DNA of 64,000 bases from Salvator merianae (taxonomy: Eukaryota > Chordata > Lepidosauria > Squamata > Teiidae): the NCBI GenBank assembly GCA_003586115.2, contig QVOM02000034.1, positions 115,623,815 to 115,687,814 on the forward strand. The letters run 5' to 3'. Positions 48,016-61,881 of this stretch are shown in pieces (positions within the stretch are counted from its first letter, which is position 1; each line of letters starts with the position of its first letter). A program made the position numbers and the translations under genes. The notes under the pieces are model-generated. The model worked only from the letters and a program-made list of their open reading frames with translations, was not told the origin of the DNA and searched no databases.

Positions 48016-48733
48016 TGGAACTCTGCATTCTTAAGATGTAGATGGGAGGGAGAAATCTTGGCCATTTTGTGTCTTTCTAGGTGTTGGTGGAGTGTAACAT
48101 GCTTGATATTGCTAAATACTTGGTATTTTTCCAGTCTTGGTGCATAAGAGAAATAACTATTTTCAGGACGAATAGTGTTACCTAACTGATAGGTTAATCC
48201 CATAATTCCATCTACCAATGTCACTTAGCATAACAAGTTAAGCTTTGGAGAAGGTATTTAACTCTCACACCTTAAGATATAGATCTTGGAAAATATATTG
48301 TGTGTACTTTTGTCACTGACCTCAGAAGTGATATGATAGTTTTGCTACTTATCTCACAAACCTGCCTCTACCTCTAGTTTTGTCTCTAAAGGCATCTTAG
48401 TTTAGTTGACCAGTGGTACTCCATCAGCTGCTTGAGGAGATGCTATCAGTATCCCAGATTCACCCAAAGATCCCAAATACGCTAATAAGGAAAGCTAATT
48501 ACTCATTCATCTACCATTTGCTATTTGAATCTCTGAAGAATTCATATTCTATAAGGACAGGTGTATCTCTTTCCCTTCTATCTTTCAGAGATGTGCAGAA
48601 TCTTACAAATAAGCCTTCTTTCCTTTCTTGTTTGTGCATAACATTAGCATTTTCCCATTCGTTCCTTCCCTCTCTGTGCTTCTACTTCCCAGAAGCAACC
48701 CAAGGACTATTCTTCACAATAGAGATTATGAGC

Positions 48734-49160
48734 CTGTGCAGATGGGTGGGTGGGTGTATAGTGCCATTTTGGCATCGCTATGGTGGAATTGCTGCATGTA
48801 TCCTCACCATAGCTATGCTATATACCTCCTAAAACACGTGATATCCTATTTCAGGAAAACTCAACTCTCATGGCTATCACGAAATAGCACTATTACCTTG
48901 TAGATGGAGCTGCCATCATTGTTTTGGCCACCACACATGTGTGGGCCAAAAAATACAGCCACACATGCAAAGTGATGGCACCGCACATATCTCGATTTTA
49001 ATACCCAGATGTGTGTGTCTACAGTACATGCATAGGCCAAAAACAATGCCCATGCATGGGCAGTGGTCATGATCACACACTTCCAGATATTTTGCATAGG
49101 CAAAATACCTAGAAGTGTGTGTACCAAAAAGCACAGACAGTGCAATCCCCCACACCCTCT
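48734..49160. repeat. Probable MITE with strong internal hairpin
   Basis: CACACTTCCAGATATTTTGC and GCAAAATACCTAGAAGTGTGTG (49074-49119) form a stem of about 20 bp around a short loop. Additional CACATGTGTGGGCC-type inverted words lie inside. Similar in content to 6800-7230. Termini not resolved. Confidence 0.45.
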
Positions 49161-50339
49161 AGCCAGCAAGCAGTCATTCCAAAGGGCCTTTTCTCCAGAA
49201 TATTGCTTATTGACACTATATTTGGCAGGCATCTGCTTAAATGCATTTTTTAAAGGTTATGTTATTTTCTATCTAGTTAGTAGGTCAGTTAATAAAAATT
49301 TCCCATAGTGTGTATCCTTAAGACCTGGGTAAGGCTTTCAAAATGTTCCAAGACCAACATGAAGAGATTCCTTGCAGATGAGTGCTTCTCAACTGGTACA
49401 GAGTGCCTGGGTGTATGCCATAACAACTGGTAAACGGACGCTGTGCCATTTCTCTAAGTTTTCTATGAGCAGCAATGCTTTTGCACTACACAGTGGCCTG
49501 TGGAAACCCAACTGTACCTTTGTAGTTCTCAAACCTTTTTAACACATGTGCTTCTGAAATGTACAGCGTGCCAGAGCACAATGTGGTATGAAATGGTGGA
49601 ATTTCTCCCTGCTTCTCTTCTTAAATATGCTGGGTTTTCCACTCTTCTGAAACAGCTGTAAGGAATAGCTTAACAACGTTAAACTCAAATCCAGTCAATA
49701 TGTCCCACTATTTGTCACCACCATGGCTGCTCTATTTTATTTCACTATGACCACCAGCAGCAGCAGCACTAAAAAAACCCAAAGTCTAGTAACTTTTTTT
49801 TTTTTTTGCATCTAGGGATTCGCAGAAAACATCCAAGCTTACACACAGTGCGATCAGAAAGTGCACTGTGAAACCCTTTTGGGTGCCTCTCACAGCAAAA
49901 CTCACTCAAGGCCAACTGCTTCCCAGCTACTGTTCAAGCAGACAGAACACTACCTCCACTCCAACATGGAAACTCGCTTTATGCACCCCCACTATGGAGT
50001 GGGTTGAACATTCATCCTAGGTGTGCACACTTGCCACACGTGAACATGGATGTCACTAGTTTGGCATCAAGCCCTCACATGCAGATACAGTCAAGATTAG
50101 TGCAATGGTTCCCAACATGATGCTTTATAAGGCCACCCATGGGTGTTTCCTTTGATGCCAGCAAAACACGGAGCCTTCTCCTTCGAGGGGCCTTCCACTT
50201 TTATAGGTACATACAGCTGAAAAAAAAAATCAGGCCTCTTGAGGCCACATACTTTTTAATACTCATCACCCCTCGTCCATATTCAGTACTGAATCGTGAA
50301 AGTCAGGGATACAGGAGGGCAACTGTACAGGCCTTGACT
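49161..50339. other. Upstream flank of FAM102B, nothing recognised
   Basis: AT-rich, includes a T-tract at about 49793-49808. No exon or element is identified before CpG density rises toward the FAM102B promoter. Confidence 0.4.
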
Positions 50340-51300
<961 letters not shown>

Positions 51301-51698
51301 CCGAGCGGACAAATATAGAGCCCGTGAGAGACCGACGACCCCAGAAAAGTCACTTGTGCAACCGAAAAACACCTGTTGCGGGGCATGCAGTCTTATTTGC
51401 CTGTCCTGAAGCAAGTCTCATTGGGACCATGGGGCTTTCTGCTAGGAAAGTGAGATTAGGACTTGAACTATAGTGTTATTTATGGTTTCTAAGGGTGTTT
51501 GCTCTCTTCTACGTGTCTGGCCACGAGGGTAGATAATTTTTTCGTTGTCGCTTCTCTTCCCCTTTTCTACTGCCGAATGTGTCTGTTCTCCATTGCTAAG
51601 GTGGTGGGGAATAAATTCTGTTTCTGAAAACGAGACTTTGCAGCACTACTTATTTACTGTATCCAGACAGCTTCTAAAACCTATCCCGGTACCATAGT

Positions 51699-51980
51699 CG
51701 GATTGCCACATGTATCCATGGCAATCCCAATGTAGTCCCAGATACAAAGGCAGCATTCTGGGATATCGCTATTGTGGGATAAAGAACTCCAAACCTAGGT
51801 TTCCCTGCATGTCTGGCACCTGCTTCTGGGTTTTTTCCTGATGGAAATACACACTGTGCAAGCGTGGGGGCAAAATCCTGCTGAAAATAATACTGACTGC
51901 ATAAGGGTGGGGGGTGGGCACTTGCTCAGTCAGTATTTTCAACAGGATTTTGCCTCCACATGGATACATGGGGCAATCCC
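51699..51980. mobile_element. Palindromic MITE, about 280 bp
   Basis: The left end GGATTGCCACATGTATCCATG mirrors the right end, inward GGATTGCCCCATGTATCCATG. Inside, GGCAAAATCCTGCTGAAAAT (from 51869) mirrors ATTTTCAACAGGATTTTGCC (to 51953). Nearly the whole element can fold back. No clear target duplication was identified. Confidence 0.7.
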
Positions 51981-52079
51981 AATATCACCCTACCATCTGG
52001 CAGGGACAGTGAGAGCAACTGTGGGACCTGAACAAGATTCCACATTTTCCTCTTGCTGTCTGAAGGTATGTATGCTTTG

Positions 52080-52280
52080 GCTTCCAGCTCATGGAACACT
52101 CAAGGTAGCTTGTAAGAATGTAAACAAAAAACAAAGCAAGGCATAAAACAATATAAAATGACTAAAAGCCTGTTGGAAAAAACGAATCTTGACTTCTTTC
52201 CTGAGCAATGAAAGAGTGGGGTCTAGGGTATCCAGTGATCAGCCCCAACATGCTTTCAGGACCAGGAAGGAAACTGACTC
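52080..52280 (+). repeat. CR1/L3-like repeat fragment
   Basis: 'aatataaaatgactaaaagcctgttggaaaaaacgaatcttgacttctttcctg' and 'gagtggggtctagggtatccagtgatc' resemble the upstream part of the 30200-30820 family. Short and diverged. Confidence 0.4.
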
Positions 52281-53151
52281 CACACCTTGCAGTGAGTGAC
52301 CCCAGCATGAGTCCTGATACCACAGCATCTGGACAACTTTTACACTGTGTCTAGTCAAAAAAGTTGTTATGGGATCATGATACTAGAGTTATACTGGTGC
52401 CATGACAAGGTGGAGATCCAGCCCAAGTTTCTCATTTTAAAAGGTAATATTTCTGGTTACATGTTCTTCCTTGCAATAGGGCAAGGATAGTCAAGTCGTG
52501 GTCCTTCAGATATTGCTAAAATGACTCCTATATAGGTCCAAACCAGATGAGCCAATAAGCATCACACCTCAACAGCATGTGGAGAGCCATATTTTGGCTG
52601 TCAACTTCCAATAAAGAAACTAAAAACATATTCTTCCTTCAAACAGATGGCATGCAGTAGTGGTCAAGCGGATCCAAGGGTGCTTTTTCCAGGCATTGCC
52701 TTAGACATATTTCATTTTGGTCTCTGGGTCATCCAGACTTATCCCCAATACATAAAGAGACATAGCATCCATTTTCCTTGAACAAATTGGGAGCAACTCC
52801 TCCACAGATCTTTCAAACACTTACTTTTGTTTGTATAGGACTTAGTAGCAATGTCACTGTGTCAGTTAATACAAAACTGATGTGAGACGCTAATATAAAC
52901 AGAAATTCTGGGGTAGGGTAGTCCTGAAGGTCTAACTCTTATCACTATCTCACGCTGCTACTTTTGTATCTGCAAGGATCAGAAATAATCAGCGTGCTGT
53001 AAAAAGAAGCTAAGAGAGATAGCTCTAGCTAAATAAGGAAGTATAACAAATTTAAAGTAAACAGCAAAATGAAAATGAAGATCAATGTGAGAAGAAAGAA
53101 TGTTTAAACCAGAACATTAGAGTTCAATGCCCATGCTTGCAGTATGTTGCA

Positions 53152-53320
53152 CCTGCTGTAGCTCTGTGGTAATACAAGCGGTCTAGAAAGCAGAGGGTTG
53201 CTGGCTCAATCCCCAGGCTTTCCCCAGAATTAGGTAATGGCAAACTACTTCCATTTCTTTGCCAAGAAAACTGCATAGAGGTGCCCATGCAATCTGCCAG
53301 AGGCAGCCACAACAATACAG
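53152..53320 (+). mobile_element. tRNA-derived SINE
   Basis: A tRNA-like head with box A-like TAGCTCTGTGG and box B-like GGCTCAATCCCC, spaced as in a tRNA. It is followed by a body 'ggcaaactacttccatttctttgccaagaaaactgcat' typical of amniote SINEs. No functional tRNA fold, so not annotated as a tRNA gene. Confidence 0.65.
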
Positions 53321-54254
53321 TATGTTACTTGACTGGTTATATGAATCACTTAAAAACTACTTTGACTTAATTAGTTTCTCCTTTGTTTATGCTGCTGATA
53401 AGATAGATAACCTGGCTTATTTTGACATTCAACTATGTCTAGTGAATTTTTTTGCACAAGTGTGTGACATGACCTCTGGGAATATTACAGTGTAGAAAAT
53501 GTGAGCACTGTACAGGAGATAAGAACTCTAAACAATATAAATTGGCAGCTAGATGGCCTCCTCTTTTGCAAGAATTATGTATGTAAATTTTCCAGTTATG
53601 AGTATTTTTGATAATGAGGAGTTTTATGCTGTGATTATTACTGTTATTTAAAAAGACACATTTTGTTGTTTCCTTTGTGATCATGTGCAATGAGAAACTT
53701 GCTTTCAAGTTCTTTTTTGGTGTTGGGGCCTTCTGTAAAATTGTTTTGTTTTCCCTGTATCACATAATTTTTATGTGTGTGCTATGGATCGTGCTTGGTA
53801 AACATAACAGTATGCTTCAGAAGTTTTATTTATTCAAAATTGAGATCAAATAGATTGTAAGAATAATGGCGGTGTTTAAAAAAAGTTGTCTGAAGAATCA
53901 TGTAACTGTTGTCATCTCTATTCAGAAAGTGTAGTTTAATTTCACTAATAATAATAGTGTACCTTTCATTTATCTTCCCAAAAGCTGTAGAGACAAGCTC
54001 AGATTAAGCATGAATGTCCAGGCAGCTCCATGAACTTATGAGTCTGGGAATTTTTCAGTCCAAAGCCAAAGCTACCTTTTCCAGCACACAAACAAATCCT
54101 GTTGGCTTCGGATTGCATATCTCCTTAATTCTTTTTCCTTGGGCTGTTACAGATCTAACTTGCAATACAGTTGAGTGAATACCGTGCATGTAAACATAGC
54201 AGGTGGCTATATATATTTTTCTTTTTAATAATAATAGTTGTGTTTACATTCTTA

Positions 54255-54728
54255 TGCCCTTTCTGCACTTACCTGCCAGCGATCCGCATCAGTGGGTCCG
54301 GATTAGCCTGGCCCACTGATCCAGATCACAGGGAGGTGTGGGTTGGATCAGCATTGTCTGCACTGACAGTGCTGATCCAGATTAGCCCACACCCCAGCTG
54401 TGAAACTCACATGAGCATCATAACCATACCCCCATGCCTTTGAAGTTCAGGGCCACTGGGGGGAATGCTTTTCTGAATAATCCCAAATTGTTCCAGATTA
54501 GGGCCACTGGTTATGATGCAAAAAAATTCACTAGACCCAATTAATCAGGTCTACCAATAATCCAGATTAAGATTTCCCTTAATCTAGATCAAGCTCTGTC
54601 TTACGCAGACAGAGCAGACCAGTCGAGGGTGTGGTCTCCTAGATCTACAGTAACGTGTGGATCTGGGTGGTCTAGAAGTGAACTACATGGACACATTATA
54701 TAGACTAAGGGTCTGTGCAGAAAGGTCC
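54255..54728 (-). mobile_element. Best-preserved 474-bp Harbinger-like MITE with TTA duplication
   Basis: Left end TGCCCTTTCTGCACTT and right end, inward GGACCTTTCTGCACAG. TTA precedes (54252-54254) and follows (54729-54731). The interior carries several inverted GATCC/TCTGGATC words and is the reverse complement type of the copies at 2119, 24766 and 33241. No coding capacity. Confidence 0.8.
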
Positions 54729-57700
54729 TTAATGTGCATTTGACAAAAATTATGGTGGCTCTGTCACGTGACATGAGGAATGGTGCTCTGGCGCTTGCAA
54801 AATTCAATGGCAAGGATAGCTGAGTTTTGTCTCCAAATATCACTAGTCTCTATCTCACATCTTTCTTGACATTGACCATGCTGGCGGCAGTTGATGATAA
54901 CTGGACTCCAACAATAACGGGACTCCAACTACTATCAAAAGACCAAAGATTATCCTTTTCTTGAAGGAGTTTTTTCTGTCCTGTATATATTATAGGTGTC
55001 TGCTGAAGAGTAGGCATTTGTCCTACCCCACTCCTGAATTTGGTTGCTGTTTTACATGCAAATTGATAATGCACGTAGGAAGAAAATGTTGGAAGCTGTC
55101 GTGTCTATTGTATTCTGCAGTGCTGGCATATTAAACTTTATGGGTTGGCTCTAGTCCAACATTCAAGTACTCTTTTCCTGGCAGAGTAACTCTTAAAGTT
55201 TCAACACTGCATTGTGGACTAATTCATCAGAGAGTCATTAAACTACATATTGCAGGGTTGGAACAGTTCTTTTTCTCACCATATTGTACACTAGTACAGC
55301 ACAGCTGGAAGCAAATCCACCAGATTTTGGTTTCCTCTGAACTAAATGTGCCCTAATAGTGAGCGTGGAGGGGGGGAAATTTAATGGGCAACCTACAGTG
55401 AGTGTTTTTGAAAGAAGTGAACAGATGTATTACTGTCAGAAACATAAACACTTGCAGGGTGTGTGCAAGTTTGCATCTGTAATCCTCAGGGTACATTCAG
55501 TTGATAAGTGAAATCACTCTCATCTCAAAATCTCTCATAATTGGCCAAGTGGGATTCTTCTGATCAGGTCACTTTCTTACACTCATTCAGTTCCTTGAGA
55601 GCTACTATAGTATTCAATAATTTCTATGTTAACAGCTTCAGCATGCCATATAATTTTGGTTGGAAAGTATAGTCTATTTTCAATTGTTTGTGCACATGAA
55701 GGTTGGCATACTTTTTCAATTTATGGTTCTATTACAAACACAGAACCTTTTAGTGGTAAGGTATCAGAATTCATGCTATTTTCTTTGTGAGACCTCACAT
55801 TTTACTGGCAAACAGCTTGAATTCATTATGTGCAGCAGAGTAAATCCAGCTGTGAAAGAGTTGGCTGAATGTTGCTTGACAATTCTTTTTGGAAAATACT
55901 GGTGAAGCAGAGAAAAAGTATGATGAGTGCCAAGGCACAGAAACAAACTAAAAGTTCCACTGCAGGCAGTTTATGAACAGTTTGCTAGATTGATATCATG
56001 TATAAATGCTCAAAAGGTTTGCAGTTTCCTTATTTGAAACGGTGTTTTTATTTCCTATGTGCTTGCTTTGTGTGTTTTTAAATTGTTGATAGTACTTAGG
56101 GAGGAGCCCTGGATCTTGACACCATTTTCTTGTTTATCGTGGGTTTGCCTGGATTTTTTGCATTTCCCTTTGTAAGTGGAAATATCTTCAAGCATGCACT
56201 CAAAAATGGAACTGGTTAAGTTTCTTTTCATTCACCAGTTCTGTAGTCCTAGTCCTTTCCAATGTTTTTGAGAGTCCTCTGAATAATTGCTACTTCACAA
56301 CAAATGCTGAGTTTTCTACAAAGCTGTCATGAATCCAAGCTGTATTCTTTTGTGCTTGGTTCTTTATTGCTTCACACTTGTAAAAAACAATTCCAGTCAA
56401 GGAGATTCATATGATGACTTACCCTGATCTGTCATCTCTACTTGACCAGAGGTTGATCTGAAGTGTTATTGGCAGGAGCAGTTCTAGATTTGCAGGCATA
56501 AGTTCAGCTGGCACCTTATCCAACCCCCCCACCCTGTTAGGCTGGATCCCAGGATATTGAAACATTGAATATTGTCGCTAAGGAGGTGCCAGCGTAGCCC
56601 TGAAGACACAATGGCACCCACAAAACATTTGGGTTCCTTCCCAACTGCTTGGGCAAAGAAGCAACAAAGGGATTAGTGCCCACAGCAGAGTCACAAAATT
56701 ACAAATATGGGCATGGACCCTGGAAGACCGTCATCTTTGCTCTAGCCTAAATTTCCATAAAACGTTTTTCTATCAGATTGGTCCTCATTATTGAACTATG
56801 AGTCCTTGACTTTGGGGAATTATGAGTCACTGCGTGAGAATTGGGGTACCGTTTATAAGCTGAGTTGTTTGTTGCTGTCTTGAATGCACCCAGGTTCAGC
56901 CCAAGGCACTTGATTGCCTGGCACAGAAAGCAGCATTGAATTCTCTCTGATTTTGTATGTGGAAGGCCACTGGACTGACAGTTCTATAGTTGTCATGAGC
57001 TGTTGCCTTTCACTGCTTGCTTTTTAGGGCAGCAGGTTAATTACAGAGGCAGTTCTGCATCTCAGATGATGCAACCAAGGGGATTATGGGAAACAGCCAC
57101 AGTCTGATGCCTCAAAGTGGTCAACTTTGAAAGTCTCTAAATTTATGGACAGTCTGCAACATCTAAGCTTCAGGTCTTGCCTACATTCTTACAATCTAAG
57201 AGTCTAGTGATGAAGGAAGAGAAAATATAAAATAAAAGGTAATCAGAAGAAATGGAGATAAATCTATTTAAGAAAGCGGCATGGGAAAGGTGATGTAATG
57301 GGAAGTGCAGAGAATAATTTCAGTCTGAACACTGATAATTATGCTGAGTAGGTGAATGGGAAAAAGGAAGAGCTGCGGTAACTGAAAGCAAAACTATAAA
57401 CACTTTTGTGTAAGGGGTTTAAGTTGAAAATATGTCTTCTGTAATTGTATAATGAGTAGCCTTGTGCTGAAAAAACACACTGCTTAGAGAGGCTTGGGGC
57501 TGTCAGTGCCTCACCCAACAATCTACTTTGGAGCAAGTGAGCCCTATGTAAAAGGTGCAAGGAACTCGCCTATCCACAAAATGTGGCTGCCACAGTTATT
57601 TATCACTGTGTGAACTAGACTGCATTGCACTTGCATGTGACATTATTGTGCAGGCGTAGAAAGTCTCAACATGCCTGCACAATGTTGCCTATGCAGTGAG

Positions 57701-58139
57701 CTCTTGTGCATACACAACGTGGCATACACTCTAACTCATGCTTGGTTAGAATCACGTTTGGTATTTATACCACCTGTAGTCTAGCTGGCGATCCTTCTGC
57801 TTCGTTGCCCATAGCTCCCTGGAATATCAAGGTGTTTTAGCAACTCCACAGTGACATGAGATGATGTTTCAACTCGTTCAAAGTGGGCTGCATGAGGGAA
57901 CCAGTGTATCATCCTGTGCTGTTTTTAAAATTTTGTATTTGGTTGCCTCAGTTTTGGTTTTTTTTTTTAAATTTCTAATACATGCACTTTAGGCTTTAGA
58001 ATTGTAGAAATACACCTTTTACTTACAGCTGCAGCTCTTCCCAGAGATGACTGGCAGATTGAAGCTCTTTGGTACAATATATTTTAAATAAGAGTAGAGC
58101 TGCATTTTGTAAACTCTAGTCAAACTTGGAAATGCCCCA

Positions 58140-58622
58140 GCTGTTTTCAGTTTCCTTCTGGTGAGCTTCCGGATGCTCACCAGACAGACCTGTCTGCATG
58201 CTGCTGCTGCTGCTGTGTCCAGGAACACCTCCAGCTGTTCTTGGATGCTACTAGCTATGGACAACTAAAATGTTGTCCACAGCTTGACCAGCAGCAGCTG
58301 GATGGCTCCCAGTCGGCAGTATTCTCACCCTCTTCTAGGTGCAAATGCTGTGAGTGGGCAGTGCAGCGTGGCAGCGACTGTGCAGTCACATGCTACGTCC
58401 CAATCACCATTGCAACGGCTGGACATTGCCAAGGCTGCTGTCATGGCGATTGGGCCTGCTCTGGACGGGCCGTTCACACTTCAAGCTCTGGTGGTACAAT
58501 AAGGGTCTGTTCCAGCCCTTGAAGTGTGAATGGCTGCCTCCATGCCTGATTGTTTCCAACCTAGTTTGGTATGACGATATCATTCCCATATCATATCAAG
58601 CCATAAGGTGCAAACAGGCCCC
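58140..58622 (-). mobile_element. MITE-like repeat, inverted relative of 17728-18130
   Basis: The reverse complement of 58230-58450 follows 17865-18055 closely (CCATGACAGC, GTGACTGCACAG, CACAGCATTTG, GGTCAAGCTGTGGACA). The right end GCAAACAGGCCCC matches the terminus of the 37927 element. A (CTG)n-like run lies at about 58200-58216. The left end is uncertain. Confidence 0.65.
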
Positions 58623-59109
58623 AAAACTCTGGTAGGTACATGTGAAAGAGATCCTATATTACGCAGACAGAAAATTGCTACAATATTATACAAGGTGAAA
58701 TCGTTTATTTTCTAATATGTTTATTAGTCAAGCATTTCAAATCTGTATCATGTACAAATCTGTAGTACATGTTAAAATCACACTCTGTGGCTCAGAGGTG
58801 CTTGACTCATAATGGAATGTTTTCATCAACATGTTATTTAGCACAACTGCCAAGCAGACTGCCTTTTCATTCCACTTCCATGGCAACCAGTCAGTGTGAG
58901 TGTCAAAACAGAGTTTTTGTGTGGGGAGGGGACTTTTAGAAATTCTTAGAATGTAAAATTTTGGATCTGCCCAGCAAATTGCAGACTGTAACAGTGTAGA
59001 ATATATAGATTTATATTCAGATACATAATGATGAAAAACTCCCTTCCCTCTCCTTTCCCTCCCACAGTCTTCTGTTGGTGGTGACATACCTTTTCTTTTA
59101 TTTTGCCGC

Positions 59110-59385
59110 ATTTCACACACATGTGTTTAATACTGATATATGTCCTTGAACTTTATTTGCTATGACGGTCATTTTAATAGAAGAATATTTTTTTATTGTC
59201 CTAATACCTTCTTGTTCTTCATTTCCTCTGGACAGGATTCACATATTTGCCAAAATGTATCTACAGTTTCTTCCCCTTCCGTTTTCTTTTGTCTAGTAAT
59301 AACATCATTCAGCATTATTTTCCATTGTTCATCATACCAGTCTGATATAGATGAACTTTTAGCAAATTTCCAGTTTTCTAGCTAT
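59110..59385. repeat. T-rich interspersed repeat segment
   Basis: Style and composition resemble the AT-rich repeat at 26835 and 63652 (many TTCTT/ATTTTCC words), and it again abuts a palindromic MITE. Homology is suggestive only. Confidence 0.3.
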
Positions 59386-59499
59386 AGCTGCATCCAGATG
59401 TCATTTACTTATTCCACTATATGTGGATATTCCAGAATAAAGCATGGATATTCTGGAATATCCAAATATAGCAGAATAAGTAAGCATTTGGATGCAGCC
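59386..59499. mobile_element. Palindromic MITE, most complete copy
   Basis: AGCTGCATCCAGATGTCATTT at the left is mirrored by AAGCATTTGGATGCAGCC at the right. The centre alternates TATTCCAGAATA and TATTCTGGAATATCC. TTA follows the right end (59500-59502) but the left flank is TAT, so the duplication is imperfect. Confidence 0.75.
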
Positions 59500-60874
59500 T
59501 TAATGTTGGACTGAAAACATTAAGTAATATAATAACATTTTAGTTGGTGTCTCTATACATAACTCTGTGAAATCATGTAACAAAAACAAAATGGGAAAGA
59601 ATGGAATTTAGTGTTTGGTTATATTGGTTAGTATTTTTTTTCTGAATGTTATATCTACAGAAAGAAAAAACAACCAGTGATACAACTGTTTCTCAAACAG
59701 TTTAAAGTTACCTTTATTTAATATTATATAGCCAGCTGTTCATATTATCTATATTCTCAAAGAAGAGAGAAGAACTAACTTTGTATCCGAGGAAGTTTGT
59801 TGCTAAATAGTCTAGAGGAAATCAGTTTCTAGAAGAATATGCAGCAAATGGGTCTTAGTTTTTATTTTATTTATTTTTTATTTATTTATTACCATGATTG
59901 TACTTGCCCTAAAATAAAGCATTAGAGTTTGGAATATTTCTGCCATTGTAGCATGTAATACATAGTGTGTTTCTGGACCTTATGCTTTGCTCGCAAGAGG
60001 ATGAAAATTGCATAAATTTTACATATAGGTTTGTATCCACCTTTTTGCAAGTAAAGGGCTTAGAATAGATTAATAGCTGATAAAATGATTGAACTGAATG
60101 CCAAGAGTTGAAATTTATCACAGCTGAACATAATTTTCACATTAGAAAATCATAACCAGTTGAATATCTACCTGTTGCACAACTGTTAAAGAAAGAAATG
60201 CCTCTCTCCGGTGCCAGCTAGTCAGGTGGGAGGTTAAAAGAAATGTAAGACATACAATAACTAACATTCTTGGATAAATATTAATTTCAAAAAGTGGTGC
60301 ATCCCGAGTAAAAAGCAGTGCATTTTTGCAGGTTTTTTTATATAATACTTACTATACTACAGCAAGATTATCCCTTTCTAAATACTATTCAGATTTTTGA
60401 TATGAATACAGTATATACATTCATGTAGTTACTCCAGAAGCAGCAACTAGTTGACTGATTTGAGTCTTTTAATGCAAGTCAGTTTTATTTTCAATAATAG
60501 TTTTAATGTGATAAAATCAGATTTTCAGTTGTTTGAATCATAGAAATAAAGCAATTTAAAATGTATCGCAACAGGTTGGTAACTGTCCTCTGATTTCTCC
60601 CCACAAATAAGAAGAAAATTAATCATCTCATGCTGTTTCCATAGTCAGCTTAACAGCTGTTCCTGTGTTTACTGATGAAGACACACATGCACATGTACAG
60701 ATATCACATGCATACCCAATCTGGATAAAAATACTGGACAATACTGCAAGAGTACCATTAATAATACTTTCTCGGTTCCTGCCCCTCAGCAATATCAATA
60801 TAGTATAGCAGTACTGGCCCACTTTGCAGAATACTGTATACATAATTTATGTTTATTTGATCTTTATAATGTCC

Positions 60875-61400
60875 AATATTGCAATCTCTGGGCAGTTTAC
60901 AAACAGCAAATGAACAATAAAGCAATTAAAATGCAATAAAAGCTAGACACACCTCACTCCAAGCCAGAATTAGATACCAAAAACCTGGGTAAAGAAAAAT
61001 ATATTTAATGATTGCCAGAAGCTCAACAATGTAGGGTCTCTGTGTATGTTGGAAGGTAGGATGTTCCATTGCCTGGGGGTGACTGCAGGAAAGGTCCTCT
61101 CTCAGGCTGTGACAGCACTGACCTCTAGAAGAGATATCAGGAGGGTCTCCTCAAAGATCTTAAGTGGTGGACAGGGCTGTACAGGAGTAGGTGCTCCTTC
61201 TAGTAGCTGGGTCCCAAGTCGTTTAGAGCTTTATATGTCAGAATCAAAACCTTGAATTGGACCTGAAAGCAAATTGGCAGACACTGTCATTCTCGAAGGA
61301 CCAGGATGATTTGGGCTCAACAGGACACACTTGTAGCAGTCAAGCTGCAGCATTTTGCACAAGTTCCAGCTTCACAATGCCTCCTCACTTCTGTAGATAA
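60875..61400 (+). repeat. CR1/L3-like LINE-derived repeat, second copy
   Basis: Shares GGTGCTCCTTCTAG, 'gggtcccaagtcgtttagagctttatatgtc', 'accttgaattgg', 'aaattggcagacactg' and 'aagctgcagcattttgcac' with 30200-30820. The L3-type wording is clearer here. Confidence 0.65.
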
Positions 61401-61846
61401 TTACTCCTTTTATATATAGATTTGCACTAGCAAAATCAGGTGTTTTTTTTTAAAAAAAAAATTACATTTGAGGTGTGGGAAATAGAATGAAAGCAAGAAA
61501 GACATTTTATTGCTATCTTTGATGGCTACATTTTGCTTTTAGGTGGACCTGGATTGCCCCCTAAACAGTTATAACTTCTGGACGAAAGGAATTGAAAAAG
61601 AACTCAAAACCAAAGCAGGAAGCTTCTCCAAAACAAACCAATCAGGTCTTGCTCACAGTTTGAAACCCTATACAGAGTAAGACATTCCCCTATTAAAAAA
61701 AAAAAGCAAGAAACTGGGAAGGCTGTATGTTCCTATTGCACAGCATCATTTGATTACCATTTTACTTCCTATATGTTTTACAGAATTTTTACTTAATTTT
61801 TTAAATTTATTCATTCCAGACTCAAAGACAAAAATTTCAAAACAAT

Positions 61847-61850
<4 letters not shown>

Positions 61851-61879
<29 letters not shown>
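61851..61879 (+). repeat. 29-base T homopolymer
   Basis: Uninterrupted T run; possibly the A-tail of a minus-strand retroposon, but no body was identified next to it. Confidence 0.95.

Positions 61880-61881
<2 letters not shown>

Noticed and set aside
48413..48832. 139-residue plus-strand frame
   Set aside because: No recognisable domain, the first residue is not clearly an ATG in good context, and it runs into a MITE.
53152..53225. A tRNA gene
   Set aside because: Box A and B-like motifs exist but the arms do not pair properly and a SINE body follows.
61541..61680. Possible FAM102B exon 2 after TTTTAG at 61541
   Set aside because: The sequence after the AG does not encode the expected NT-C2 residues in any phase.
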